Numbered from the stretch's first letter, positions 8,234 through 17,320 are shown. The stretch: 39,489 bases of DNA from an uncultured Kangiellaceae bacterium (GCA_905479925.1 CAJQOL010000104.1:1-39489), one strand, 5' to 3'. The notes: generated by a model from the sequence alone, not told the origin. A program made the numbers and translations.

Positions 8234-8293
8234 AATAGAAACAGTCGGTCGTGGTCATTGATTTAGATGAATACGTTCTGCTGTTTCTCTATT
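8234..8293. repeat. Imperfect inverted repeat downstream of secF
   Basis: AATAGAAACAG (8234-8244) pairs with CTGTTTCTCTATT (8281-8293) with a 2-nt bulge and a long loop. No T-run follows. It may be a weak processing or termination structure. Nothing else recognisable was found in 8203-8475 apart from the leader of the next gene. Confidence 0.3.
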
Positions 8294-8475
8294 AACCATG
8301 TGATGATTGTTACTTAGATTCGACCAAACTAGTTGCCTAAATACCACCATAGCCACATTTAAATTAATATTTGTAATACTTTTAGACATCTTCTCCCTTT
8401 ACCTTTGTTTGAGCTTTATATAGGCTATTCAGCGAATAATTAAAATAAACGTCATTTATTATCTGGAGTATCCCC

Positions 8476-11400
8476 ATGAGATTGGTAAAAACCTGTCTGT
8501 ATGCCGCGTTAACCGGCGTATTGATGAATACGACTGCGATTGCTGCGGCGGATTCAGCTAAAGCTAAAAAGGCCGATTCTGCGGCAGTAGCAAACGAAAA
8601 AACTAAAAAAGATGAGCCTAAATGGGATGTTAATAACCCTCCAGGTGATGAAAAATCTGTGAAAATTGAAACTACTGAGTCTACGTGGAGTAACGTTGAT
8701 GTCAGTCCTGACGGAAAAACGGTTATTTTTGATATGTTAGGTGATGTCTATGCTATGTCAATCAATGGAGGAGACGCTAAGCCCCTAACCAAAGGAATGG
8801 CTTGGAATATGATGCCGCGTTTTAGTCCTGATGGTAAAAGCATCGCTTTTATCAGTGACAGAGACGGCGGAGATAACCTTTGGGTTATGGATGTTAATGG
8901 CGAAAACTCGAGACAAATCAGTAAAGAGAAAACGAATTTAGTTCACACGCCTAACTGGTCTCCGGACGGTCAATATATCGCAGCTAGGAAAGGTTTTGTT
9001 GGAGCTCGGAGTATTGCCGGTGGCGAGATTTGGATGTTTCATAAAAGCGGCGGCAGCGGTTATCAGTTAAGAAAACGGATTGGTGGCGCACAAGCTCAGA
9101 AAAATATTTCAGAGCCAGCCTTTTCGCCAAATGGACAATATGTCTATTACTCTATTGACTCTACTCCCGGAACGGTATGGCAATATAACAAAAACCCTAC
9201 CGGTCAAATCTTTACCATTACCCGACTTGACAGAGAAACGGGAAAGCAACGCACAATTGTTAGCGGTGCTGGTGGCGCTATTGCACCTACGCCATCGAGT
9301 GATGGAAAATATTTAGCCTTCGTGAGGCGAGTGGATACTAAAACAACCTTGTTTGTTAAGGATTTAAAAACCGGTGTTGATAAAGCGATCTATAGTGGCC
9401 TAGACAGAGACCTTCAGGAAACTAATGGTAGTCATGGTAATACACCGCAATTTGACTGGACACCTGATAATCGTTCTATCGTTATTTGGGCGGGCGGTAA
9501 AATCAAGCGAGTAGCTGTAGCGACCGGTAAAGCCGAAGATATCCCATTTAAAGTGTCTGTTGAGAAAAAAGTGACACCAGCGGTTCGTTTTGCTGTTGAT
9601 GTAGCACCTGAAAAATTCGATGTAAGAATGATTCGCTGGGCACAACTTTCACCTAAAGGTGACAAAATCGCTTATCAAGCATTAGGAAAAATATATGTTC
9701 GTGATGTTAAGTCTGGCAAGCGAAAGCGTTTAACTTCTCAAAAAGACCATTTCGAGTATTACCCAACGTTTTCTCGTGATGGTAAGAAAATAGCCTACGT
9801 CAGTTGGGATGACCAAAAGTTAGGTAGTGTGAAGGTTGTTTCTAGTCGAGGGGGCAGAAGCCGCACGATTAGCAGCGAGCCGGGGCATTATATCGAACCA
9901 GCATTTTCTAACGACGGTGACAAAGTTGTATTTAGACGTTTTACCGGCGGTTATTTAACCTCACCAGAATACTCAATGGAACCTGGTCTTTATATCGCTA
10001 ATACAAACGGTAAAGGCGATGCTAAAAAAATTCATGATTCAGGTGTAAACCCGCATTTCTCTGCGGATGGTAAACGCATATTCTTCTCAGCTTTCGGTTG
10101 GGGAACTAAAACAACGTTTTCAAGTGTCGGAATTGACGGTAAAGATGTTCGTGAACATCTAAACGGCATGGATATTACTGAGTTCCAAGTCTCTCCTGAT
10201 GGAAAGTGGGTCGCATTTAGCCAGCAGTTTAATGCTTTTGTTGCGCCGTTCACGCTAACTGGAAAGTCAGAAACAATTACCAAAAGCAGCAAATCTATGC
10301 CGGTCAAGCAAGTATCTAAGCGTAGTGGCGAGTTTCTTCATTGGTCGGCCGATAGCAAGCAGTTAAATTGGGCGCTTGGCTCTAAACTTTACCAAAGAAA
10401 ACTAAAAGATGCGTTTAGCTTTTTTGCAGGCAGTCCCGATGAACTACCTGATCCAGTAACCGAAGGGATTGAACTTAGCTTTAAGAAAACTTCATTTGTG
10501 CCTAAAGGAAGTATCGCTTTGGTCGGCGCTGATATCGTCACTATGAAAAATGTTGATCAGGGACAAGAAGTCATCAAGAGCGGTGTCATTATTGTTGATG
10601 GAAATCGTATTACTGCCGTAGGAACTCAAGATCAAGTAACAGTACCTAAAGGCGCTAAGGTGATCGACGTTAGTGGTAAAACGATTGCACCAGGATTGGT
10701 TGATGTTCATGCCCATGGTGGTCAAGCCAGCAATGAAATTGTACCTCAACAAAACTGGATGAGTTACTCATCGTTAGCTTTTGGTGTTACAACCATTCAT
10801 GACCCGTCAAATGACTCAACTGAGATTTTTGCTTCAAGTGAAATGCAAAGGGCCGGTGTGACAGTTTCTCCTCGAATATTCTCTACGGGAACTATTTTGT
10901 ATGGTGCAAAAGCACCCGGTTATACCGCTAAAATTGATAGCTATGACGATGCAAAATTTCACCTTCAACGTCTTAAGGATTTGGGCGCCATTTCGGTGAA
11001 AAGTTATAACCAGCCAAGACGAGATCAGAAACAACAAGTGATCGCTGCCGGTAAAGAATTAGGTATTATGGTTGTACCGGAAGGTGGAGCTAAGTTTTAC
11101 CATAATATGACAATGGTGGTTGATGGTCATACTGGTGTTGAACATGCGCTACCAATACCTCACGTTTACGACGATGTAAAACAACTATGGTCGCAAACTG
11201 ACGTTGGTTATTCTCCAACATTTGGTGTGGCTTATGGTGGTCTTTCAGGTGAAACCTATTGGTATGATAGAAGCAACGTTTGGGAAAATAAGAAACTGAT
11301 GACTTATACACCTAAGTATATGGTGGAGCCAAACGCAATTAGAAGAACCACTGCGCCGGACTCTCACTATAACCACTTTAACGTTGCCAAAACCGCCAAA

Positions 11401-11832
11401 GAACTTAACGATAAAGGTGTGCCGGTTGTTATCGGAGCCCATGGCCAACGAGAAGGTTTAGCGGCTCACTGGGAGTTATGGATGATGAATCAAGGTGGAT
11501 TTACACCTTGGCAGGCGCTAAAAGGCGGCACAATTGATGGTGCTAAGTATCTAGGTATGGAGAAAGATATCGGTTCAATTGAAGTTGGGAAACTAGCTGA
11601 CTTAATGGTAATTGAAGGTGACGTCTTGACCGATCTAAGACAGTCTGAAAATGTCGTTTATACGATGATTAACGGACGTCTTTTTGATACCGCTACCATG
11701 AATGAAATTGGACGAAAATCTGGCCATAAACGTGAACCATTCTTTTTCGAAAGGTTGTCAGGCCAGTCTCTTCCAGAAGCTACCGCCAATGAGCTAAAGT
11801 TGAAACAAGAGCAATACCACTGGCGTCACTAG
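8476..11832 (+). CDS. Exported TolB-propeller / amidohydrolase fusion protein
   Basis: A very large (1118-residue) exported protein. The signal peptide (MRLVKTCLYAALTGVLM..., cleavage near AIA-A, about residue 24) directs it to the periplasm. Residues about 60-640 hold repeated PD40/TolB-type propeller blades, each with an SPDGK/SPNGQ motif (for example SPDGKTVIF, SPDGKSIAF, SPDGQYIAA). Residues about 665-1100 form an amidohydrolase-superfamily domain: metal-binding HAH (His745, His747) in VDVHAHGG, later histidines in GVEHALPIPH and GAHGQ, and the closing GSIEVGKLADLMVIEGD. Such fusions occur in marine gammaproteobacteria and are usually predicted peptidases or cyclic amidases; the substrate is unknown. 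GGAG lies upstream of the ATG, and a strong terminator follows, so it is monocistronic. Confidence 0.9.
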   Translation: MRLVKTCLYAALTGVLMNTTAIAAADSAKAKKADSAAVANEKTKKDEPKWDVNNPPGDEKSVKIETTESTWSNVDVSPDGKTVIFDMLGDVYAMSINGGDAKPLTKGMAWNMMPRFSPDGKSIAFISDRDGGDNLWVMDVNGENSRQISKEKTNLVHTPNWSPDGQYIAARKGFVGARSIAGGEIWMFHKSGGSGYQLRKRIGGAQAQKNISEPAFSPNGQYVYYSIDSTPGTVWQYNKNPTGQIFTITRLDRETGKQRTIVSGAGGAIAPTPSSDGKYLAFVRRVDTKTTLFVKDLKTGVDKAIYSGLDRDLQETNGSHGNTPQFDWTPDNRSIVIWAGGKIKRVAVATGKAEDIPFKVSVEKKVTPAVRFAVDVAPEKFDVRMIRWAQLSPKGDKIAYQALGKIYVRDVKSGKRKRLTSQKDHFEYYPTFSRDGKKIAYVSWDDQKLGSVKVVSSRGGRSRTISSEPGHYIEPAFSNDGDKVVFRRFTGGYLTSPEYSMEPGLYIANTNGKGDAKKIHDSGVNPHFSADGKRIFFSAFGWGTKTTFSSVGIDGKDVREHLNGMDITEFQVSPDGKWVAFSQQFNAFVAPFTLTGKSETITKSSKSMPVKQVSKRSGEFLHWSADSKQLNWALGSKLYQRKLKDAFSFFAGSPDELPDPVTEGIELSFKKTSFVPKGSIALVGADIVTMKNVDQGQEVIKSGVIIVDGNRITAVGTQDQVTVPKGAKVIDVSGKTIAPGLVDVHAHGGQASNEIVPQQNWMSYSSLAFGVTTIHDPSNDSTEIFASSEMQRAGVTVSPRIFSTGTILYGAKAPGYTAKIDSYDDAKFHLQRLKDLGAISVKSYNQPRRDQKQQVIAAGKELGIMVVPEGGAKFYHNMTMVVDGHTGVEHALPIPHVYDDVKQLWSQTDVGYSPTFGVAYGGLSGETYWYDRSNVWENKKLMTYTPKYMVEPNAIRRTTAPDSHYNHFNVAKTAKELNDKGVPVVIGAHGQREGLAAHWELWMMNQGGFTPWQALKGGTIDGAKYLGMEKDIGSIEVGKLADLMVIEGDVLTDLRQSENVVYTMINGRLFDTATMNEIGRKSGHKREPFFFERLSGQSLPEATANELKLKQEQYHWRH

Positions 11833-11897
11833 CAGTCACTAAGAGATAGTCTATCAAGTGAAAGTCAGTTAAGTGATAGGCTATAAGGTCGTAATTT

Positions 11898-11925
11898 AAT
11901 ACCCGATTGTATCGGGTATTTTTTT
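11898..11925 (+). terminator. Rho-independent terminator after the amidohydrolase fusion
   Basis: A 9-bp perfect stem ATACCCGAT (11899-11907) pairs with ATCGGGTAT (11911-11919) around a TGT loop, followed directly by a run of T. Confidence 0.92.
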
Positions 11926-12052
11926 GCTTGGGTTTTATGCGCGATGAAATGACAAATTTTATAAAGTCGGCTAGGTTTGGCTTCTTTACTGCCAGCAGTC
12001 GGGAAACAAGGGGGAGGTTACCTAGTGATCGGTTTGGCGATTAGTAATCATT

Positions 12053-12089
12053 AAATCAATAAATCAATAAATCAATAAATCAATAAACC
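12053..12089. repeat. 8-bp tandem repeat AAATCAAT
   Basis: Four head-to-tail copies of AAATCAAT (12053-12084) plus a partial fifth. A slippage-type simple repeat in the gap between the amidohydrolase terminator and the end of the minus-strand DUF2237 gene. The repeat has no evident role. Confidence 0.85.
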
Positions 12090-12118
12090 AACCTAGTCGC
12101 GCATTAGTCAAAAGGCAG

Positions 12119-12508
12119 CTAGTTTAGATCGAGCGCGAATTTCGAGAGTATATTAAGCGGAACCGTTTTTGTTGCTTTCTTATGAGTTCGTTGTAAGAAG
12201 ACTCTTGGGGCCATGTTATCCTCATAGGCCTGTAACCATCTGGCGGCGCACAGGCACCAGCTATCTCCTGGTTTTAAGCCTGGGAAACCGAAATCTGGCA
12301 TTGGCGTTGATAAATCATTACCTTTAAATCGCGAGTACTCAAGAAAGTCTTTACTGACTTCAACACAGATTGTATGTGAACCTGTGTCTTGTTTGCTTGT
12401 ATTACAACAACCGTCGCGAAAGAACCCCGTTAAAGGATCGTCGCTGCAAGGCTTAAGTGGTTCGTCAAACACATTAATCGATGTTTCTAGTTCAAATTCG
12501 TCTTGCAT
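12119..12508 (-). CDS. DUF2237 family protein
   Basis: A small soluble protein of about 129 residues that matches the bacterial DUF2237 family in overall pattern. It has N-V-F-x-x-P-L-x-x-C, then GFFRDGCCNT, HTICVEVSKDFLEYSRFKGNDLSTP and the signature FPGLKPGDSWCLCAARW. The family has no established biochemical role; the conserved Cys residues (CC, CLC) suggest metal or redox chemistry. The start was set at the second of two adjacent ATGs because GGAG (12517-12514) lies 5 nt upstream of it. A longer frame to 12550 exists but lacks support. It stands alone, convergent with the gene upstream and divergent from the cheY-like operon. Confidence 0.85.
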   Translation of the reverse strand: MQDEFELETSINVFDEPLKPCSDDPLTGFFRDGCCNTSKQDTGSHTICVEVSKDFLEYSRFKGNDLSTPMPDFGFPGLKPGDSWCLCAARWLQAYEDNMAPRVFLQRTHKKATKTVPLNILSKFALDLN

Positions 12509-12674
12509 CATTCCTCCATGGGCTGTTTCTAGCAAAAAAGTTATAAACAAGGGGCATATAATTACTATTTGGTGGTCTTTTTGCGTCTAATTTTAGTAGT
12601 TAGCAGGCTTTCAGTAGCCAAACTTGCGAAGATTTGCATAGGTTACCTTAGATTCAGAAAATAGTAGAATTATT

Positions 12675-12703
12675 TTAGAAAAATTGAGAATAACTCCTAT
12701 ACT
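12675..12703 (+). promoter_or_regulatory. Weak candidate promoter for the cheY-cheC-GGDEF/EAL operon
   Basis: TTAGAA (12675-12680) and TATACT (12698-12703) are 17 bp apart. The -10 is good and the -35 is poor. The leader contains a small TTCGG-AAG-CCGAA hairpin (12734-12746). No c-di-GMP riboswitch consensus was recognised. Confidence 0.3.
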
Positions 12704-12793
12704 TAGTCATAAATAACAATGTCATAAATTCAATTCGGAAGCCGAACGGCCTAGTTTTATTTGTACTGGGCGTTACTACCTTAGGAATAAAAA

Positions 12794-13147
12794 ATGTCAA
12801 AGAAAGTACTTATTGTTGACGATAGCATGGTCTCAAGGCTTATGATCAAGGAAATCATTTCTACTGCTCACCCCGAATGGCAGTGCTTCCAAGCTGCAAA
12901 TGCAGATGTTGCGGTAAACGAGTGCCAAGACAATGAGTTTGATTATATTACTCTAGACCTCAATATGCCAGGACGTACTGGATTGGAAGCTGCACCAGAT
13001 ATTCTTGCTCAGCAAGAGAATGCTAAGGTTGCATTACTAACCGCCAATATTCAATCAGCAGTTAAGGAAAAAGCGCTGGGTTTAGGCCTTGAATATGTGG
13101 CTAAACCTATTTCTGTAGATCGTATTCTTGAATTTGTTGGGCATTAG
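12794..13147 (+). CDS. CheY-like single-domain response regulator
   Basis: A stand-alone receiver domain of 117 residues. The acidic pair Asp9-Asp10, phosphoacceptor Asp55 in TLDLNMPG, Thr83 in LLTAN and Lys104 in VAKPI are all in place, so it should be phosphorylated. No output domain is present. The next gene begins 4 nt after its stop and encodes a CheC-like protein, the phosphatase class that acts on CheY-P. The partner kinase is not in the window. Whether it controls motility, c-di-GMP turnover or something else is not visible. Confidence 0.93.
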   Translation: MSKKVLIVDDSMVSRLMIKEIISTAHPEWQCFQAANADVAVNECQDNEFDYITLDLNMPGRTGLEAAPDILAQQENAKVALLTANIQSAVKEKALGLGLEYVAKPISVDRILEFVGH

Positions 13148-13151
13148 TTAG

Positions 13152-13784
13152 ATGTCTGAAATTGAGTTCACAGAACTTCAAAAAGATGCCGTTATTGAAT
13201 TGATCAATATGGGGATTGGCAGGGCGGCTAGCGCACTCGCTGATATGATATCAGAAGAGGTGTATTTGTCCGTACCCAATGTTGAATTTACGGATTATCA
13301 AGCATTAGCAGTGCATCTCGAACAAATAGACAATAAAGAACCGTCAGTTATCATGCAGCAGTTTAATGGCGATTTTAGTGGAAATGCCATTTTACTCTTT
13401 CCCGAATCCAGCGGAACCACTCTCGTTAGAAAAATGCTAAAAGACAGCGTATCTGAAGCGCAAATTAGTGAGCTTGAGGAAGAGGCATTAACTGAGATTG
13501 GAAACATCATTTTAAACGCATGCTTCGGTCAGTTAGCTGAACTGCTATCCACACAGTTAGACGGGGATGTTCCGTTGTATTTACGTGATGCCGTCGATAG
13601 AATTGTCGAGAAAGGTAAGCCTTTGGTTGGCAATGATAGCGCAACTAAGGTCATGTTATTGCAGGTTGATTTCTCTCTGTTATCGAGCAAGACAAAAGGG
13701 TTTGTCATCTTCCTCATGGATGTCGAGTCGATGCATACTTTTCGAGATAAAATTGATCATTATTTAAAGTCTTTATTTGGGTAG
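13152..13784 (+). CDS. CheC-like CheY-P phosphatase
   Basis: A 210-residue member of the CheC/CheX/FliY phosphatase family. Two copies of the active-site helix pattern (Asp/Ser-x3-Glu-x2-Asn) can be seen. The first is in KDAVIELINMGIGRAASAL near the N-terminus and the second in EEEALTEIGNIILNACFG around residues 110-125. The internal pseudo-twofold repeat is typical of CheC. It would dephosphorylate the receiver encoded just upstream. The GGDEF/EAL gene follows after 29 nt. No CheD gene is nearby, although CheD is the usual CheC partner. Confidence 0.88.
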   Translation: MSEIEFTELQKDAVIELINMGIGRAASALADMISEEVYLSVPNVEFTDYQALAVHLEQIDNKEPSVIMQQFNGDFSGNAILLFPESSGTTLVRKMLKDSVSEAQISELEEEALTEIGNIILNACFGQLAELLSTQLDGDVPLYLRDAVDRIVEKGKPLVGNDSATKVMLLQVDFSLLSSKTKGFVIFLMDVESMHTFRDKIDHYLKSLFG

Positions 13785-13813
13785 TGATGATTCAAAGGTG
13801 AAGTAAAAAACCG

Positions 13814-16450
13814 ATGAGAGATAATAATGGAATAGATGATTTATATCAAGACCGCTTGCAGAGCAAGGAAGCGAGTCTTTGTGAGGGAAAGGCCGAGGCT
13901 AATACGAAAGAACTAAAAATCGAATCCAAAAGCTCGTTAAATCAAAAATCAATCACTCTCCTTAATAGCAGTATTATCCACTCTCAAGACCTTGGTGTAA
14001 TCGTTCTCGATAGTCAATATAATGTTTGTCTTTGGAATTCTTGGATAGAACATTTATCTGCAATACCCAAAAAAGATGCTGAAGGCAAAAATTTGAAAGA
14101 AATTTTTGCCAATTTTAACAGTTCACGGTTTGAAACTGCCGTTGAAAACGCTATAAAAGGTGGACTTTCTTCGATACTTTCCCAAATATTTAATCCTTAC
14201 CCGCTTCCTTTATATAAAGATGCTAATGCGAAACAAAAGGAACTTAGAATACATCAGCAGATCAATATAAAACATGTGCGCATAGAAGACCAACCTTTTG
14301 CCATTGTTGAGGTTAGAAATGTTACCGCTACAGTTGTTAAAGAGCAACTATTGAAAAACCAAACAATAGAATTAAAGAAAGCGAGCAAAGTATCTACAAT
14401 TCAGAAAAATTATATTCAAAGTATTTTGGACAGTTCAAGCGAAGCAATCTTGACTATCTCAAATGGCGGAGCTATAAAAAGTTACAATAAATCGCTTTGT
14501 GAAATTTTTGGATTAGCTGGCTCGGAAATTAAAGGAAAACTAATTACTTCATTTGTTCCAGAGTTTCGTATCGCCGACTTTCAGTCCACTGATGATCCTA
14601 GAATTCTTAGAGGGTTAACAGTATCCGAAAAAAGAATTGACTTAGATGTGCTGTGTAACCCTTTAGCCGGTGGTGAACAAGATTTTGTGGTTACAATGCG
14701 TGACATTTCTGAGCAACAGCTGATGAAAGCAGCTGTTTTTAGAAGTGAAAAACTTGCCTGGACAACAATTGACTCGATTGCTGACGGTGTTGTTACAACT
14801 GATCAGTTTGGCGTCATCGACCTTCTAAATCCGATTGCATCTGAACTATTAAAGCAAGAGCAGTCTGAGTTAATTGGTAAAAAGATAAATCATATTTTTC
14901 AACTGGTTAAAGAGGAAAGTAATGAGGATTCAGATTGTATTGTTTCTTTAGCAATCAAGCAAAAGGAAACCGTTTATTCAAGTGATGACTCCGCACTCAG
15001 GTTAGTTTCAAGCTCAACAGATATTCGACCGAATAATACCGAAAAAGATAACGGCCTTCTTCCTGTCATGGCATCTGCATCGCCCATTTTGGACCTTGAC
15101 GATCAGGTAACCGGTTGCGTGTTAGTTTTTAGAGATGTCAAAGAGTCCAGGCAATTATCCAACCAACTTACATGGGAAGCATCCCATGATGCTTTGACCG
15201 GTTTGCATAATAGAAAATCCTTCAATGAGCGTTTAGGAGCAATTGTTACCGAGTCGCAATCCGCCGCACTGCTGTTTATGGATTTAGATCGCTTCAAGTT
15301 AGTTAATGATACCGCTGGTCATGCCATCGGCGATGAATTGTTAAAACAAGTTAGCCGAATTTTTCTCGAGCATTTCCGAGTGGATGACTTTGTCAGTCGG
15401 CTTGGAGGGGATGAATTTGCAGCTTTATTACCTAATTGCTCCCTCGAAAAAGCACGTCTTTTAGCTCAAGAATTATGCGGTTTACTCGAAAAACATGCGG
15501 TGCCTTGGCAAGACCGAGTTTTTACTGTTGGCGTTAGTATAGGACTTACCTTGGTGTTAAGTGATGATGAGTCAACTTCTAAGGTCATTGAGCGTGCAGA
15601 TGCCGCTTGCTATTCAGCAAAAAAATCTGGGCGAAGTAGGGTACATGTATTTGGTGAAAGCGACGAAGAGACTCAGTATCAAGCAAACGTTGAAAGAGCT
15701 AGCCAAATAAGCGAAGCGATTTCTAAAGAACGTTTTGTTCTATATAAGCAGCCGATTGTTTCCATAGCAGGTAATGAAAGAAAGCTTCATCATTATGAAA
15801 TTTTGATCAGGATGTTAGACGAGGATAACTCAATTATTCCTCCAAATGATTTTATTCCTGCCGCTGAGCAATTTGGTTTGATGCAACTAGTCGACCGCTA
15901 CGTCATATCAAAAGTTGTTGAATACATAAAAATTAATCGCCAAAAAGATCGTACGTTTTCGTTTGCGATCAACCTTTCCGGTGCATCAATCATCGATGAA
16001 GTGTTTTCTGTTTTTCTTGATGATATCGTTCGACGAGAAAACATACTGCCGAGTGATATTCATTTTGAAATTACCGAGACCGCGGCTATTTCAAATTTAG
16101 GTATTGCTAGAAAATTTATTGACCATTTTCATCAGCTTGGTTTTTCTTTCGCTTTAGATGATTTTGGTAGTGGTATGTCTTCGTTTGGATACCTAAAGAA
16201 TTTACCTTTGGATTATATAAAAATTGATGGCCAGTTTATTAAGGAGATAATTGGTAACGAAACGGATTTCGCAATGGTTAGTTCTATTAATTATCTTGGG
16301 CATATGATGGGATTAAAGTGTATCGCTGAGTTCGTTGAAAATGACGAAATTATGTCAATTTTAGATAAAATAGGTGTAGATTATGCCCAAGGATATGGGA
16401 TTGAGAGACCAACACCATTATTTGATGATGATGGCCTGTTAGAGAAATAG
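13814..16450 (+). CDS. PAS-GGDEF-EAL protein (bifunctional c-di-GMP enzyme candidate)
   Basis: An 878-residue cytosolic protein with no TM segment. Three PAS-like regions (about 45-175, 195-300 and 315-440) precede a GGDEF domain with intact GGDEF at 531-535 and an EAL domain. The EAL motif itself reads EIL (662-664, in YEILIRML). The other catalytic residues look present: Asn in FAINLSG, Glu in FEITE, Asp782-Asp783 in DDFGSG, Lys in YIKIDGQF and Glu in CIAEFVEN. It could therefore make or degrade c-di-GMP, with balance set by the PAS sensors. It is the third gene of a likely operon with a receiver and a CheC-like phosphatase, which suggests phospho-dependent control. The start has a weak ribosome-binding site (GAAG). 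Confidence 0.93.
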   Translation: MRDNNGIDDLYQDRLQSKEASLCEGKAEANTKELKIESKSSLNQKSITLLNSSIIHSQDLGVIVLDSQYNVCLWNSWIEHLSAIPKKDAEGKNLKEIFANFNSSRFETAVENAIKGGLSSILSQIFNPYPLPLYKDANAKQKELRIHQQINIKHVRIEDQPFAIVEVRNVTATVVKEQLLKNQTIELKKASKVSTIQKNYIQSILDSSSEAILTISNGGAIKSYNKSLCEIFGLAGSEIKGKLITSFVPEFRIADFQSTDDPRILRGLTVSEKRIDLDVLCNPLAGGEQDFVVTMRDISEQQLMKAAVFRSEKLAWTTIDSIADGVVTTDQFGVIDLLNPIASELLKQEQSELIGKKINHIFQLVKEESNEDSDCIVSLAIKQKETVYSSDDSALRLVSSSTDIRPNNTEKDNGLLPVMASASPILDLDDQVTGCVLVFRDVKESRQLSNQLTWEASHDALTGLHNRKSFNERLGAIVTESQSAALLFMDLDRFKLVNDTAGHAIGDELLKQVSRIFLEHFRVDDFVSRLGGDEFAALLPNCSLEKARLLAQELCGLLEKHAVPWQDRVFTVGVSIGLTLVLSDDESTSKVIERADAACYSAKKSGRSRVHVFGESDEETQYQANVERASQISEAISKERFVLYKQPIVSIAGNERKLHHYEILIRMLDEDNSIIPPNDFIPAAEQFGLMQLVDRYVISKVVEYIKINRQKDRTFSFAINLSGASIIDEVFSVFLDDIVRRENILPSDIHFEITETAAISNLGIARKFIDHFHQLGFSFALDDFGSGMSSFGYLKNLPLDYIKIDGQFIKEIIGNETDFAMVSSINYLGHMMGLKCIAEFVENDEIMSILDKIGVDYAQGYGIERPTPLFDDDGLLEK

Positions 16451-16476
16451 TAGTATTAACTGACTAACTTATTTCA

Positions 16477-16992
16477 CTACTTACTATTAAAACCTTTTAG
16501 ATCCTTTAACAATGATGACGAGTGAGTATCGGGATCAACACTTGAATAATGCTTAACGATTTTTCCCTGTGGATTAACTAGAAAGGTTTGTCTGCTAGCA
16601 TGAGGCCACGGCAAAATTCTGTCTACGTCCATCGCTTTCGCTAGTTTATGGTCCACGTCAGCTAGTAGTGTGAACGGCATACTATAGGTATCTGAGAAAT
16701 CCTTGTGTGACTCAACATCGTCGTAACTAACGCCAATAATATCAACTTTTTGAGCTTGATATTTTGAGAAATCATCGACGAAATTTTGAGCCTCTACGGT
16801 GCAGCCTGGAGTCTTATCTTTTGGGTAAAAATATACCACCATCCAGCGTCCGTTAAAATCTGAGTTTGTTTTTGTTTGTCCATTTTGGTCCGACAAAGAA
16901 AACTGGGCAAAGGGTTGTCCTTCCCATCGATTACTATCGGCAAACGCAAGAGGGCTAAATAGCAGGAATATTAGCGGTATTAATTTGTTCAT
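16477..16992 (-). CDS. Exported peroxiredoxin (PrxQ/BCP-like, 1-Cys)
   Basis: A thiol peroxidase of the AhpC/TSA superfamily, PrxQ/BCP branch, reducing peroxides in the periplasm. There is a clear signal peptide (MNKLIPLIFLLFSPLAFA, cleavage near residue 18). The peroxidatic Cys64 lies in YPKDKTPGCTVEAQ. The residue five places on, where E. coli BCP has its resolving Cys, is Gln69, and no other Cys occurs in the mature chain. The enzyme is therefore 1-Cys and must be reduced by an outside thiol. It is convergent with the GGDEF/EAL gene (26-bp gap) and divergent from the CsrD-like gene. Confidence 0.92.
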   Translation of the reverse strand: MNKLIPLIFLLFSPLAFADSNRWEGQPFAQFSLSDQNGQTKTNSDFNGRWMVVYFYPKDKTPGCTVEAQNFVDDFSKYQAQKVDIIGVSYDDVESHKDFSDTYSMPFTLLADVDHKLAKAMDVDRILPWPHASRQTFLVNPQGKIVKHYSSVDPDTHSSSLLKDLKGFNSK

Positions 16993-17219
16993 TTGAAACT
17001 CCGGTTAGTCGTTGATTTTTATTATTAGCAAAATAGTCATAGAAAGTCTTGTATTTTCTTCGTTCTTTAACCAATTTTGAAATAAAGGGCATAGTTAATA
17101 GAATATTTTAAAATAACTAATATTAGTCGGGTACTCTATACTATATATGAGATTATTTTAATCGTATTTTACTAGGGATTAATACGACGCTAAAGACAGT
17201 TTGGATCTGATTATAGTGG

Positions 17220-17283
17220 TGTTTGAGAATTATCGCCTTTAACAGGCCCTCAGACGTCCGTTATAGGCGATAACTCTCAAACA
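17220..17283. repeat. Long inverted repeat in the leader of the CsrD-like gene
   Basis: The left arm 17220-17238 (TGTTTGAGAATTATCGCCT) and right arm 17265-17283 are complementary over 19 positions with one mismatch (17229/17274). The 26-nt centre can partly continue the pairing. No T-run follows, so it is not a standard terminator. It ends 38 nt before the CsrD-like start. It could be an mRNA leader hairpin, an operator or a remnant of a small mobile element. The remainder of 16993-17219 shows nothing beyond AT-rich sequence with -10-like TATACT (17137-17142). Confidence 0.85.
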
Positions 17284-17320
17284 GAGAGCATACAAGAGTC
17301 ATTAGGTCAAGGAGGCTACC

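Noticed and set aside
12384..12590. Plus-strand frame opposite the DUF2237 gene
   Set aside because: The minus-strand frame carries the clear DUF2237 signature; the plus-strand product resembles nothing.
12551..12793. Possible c-di-GMP riboswitch before the receiver/CheC/GGDEF-EAL operon
   Set aside because: The conserved core sequences of known c-di-GMP riboswitches were not found; only a short hairpin is present.
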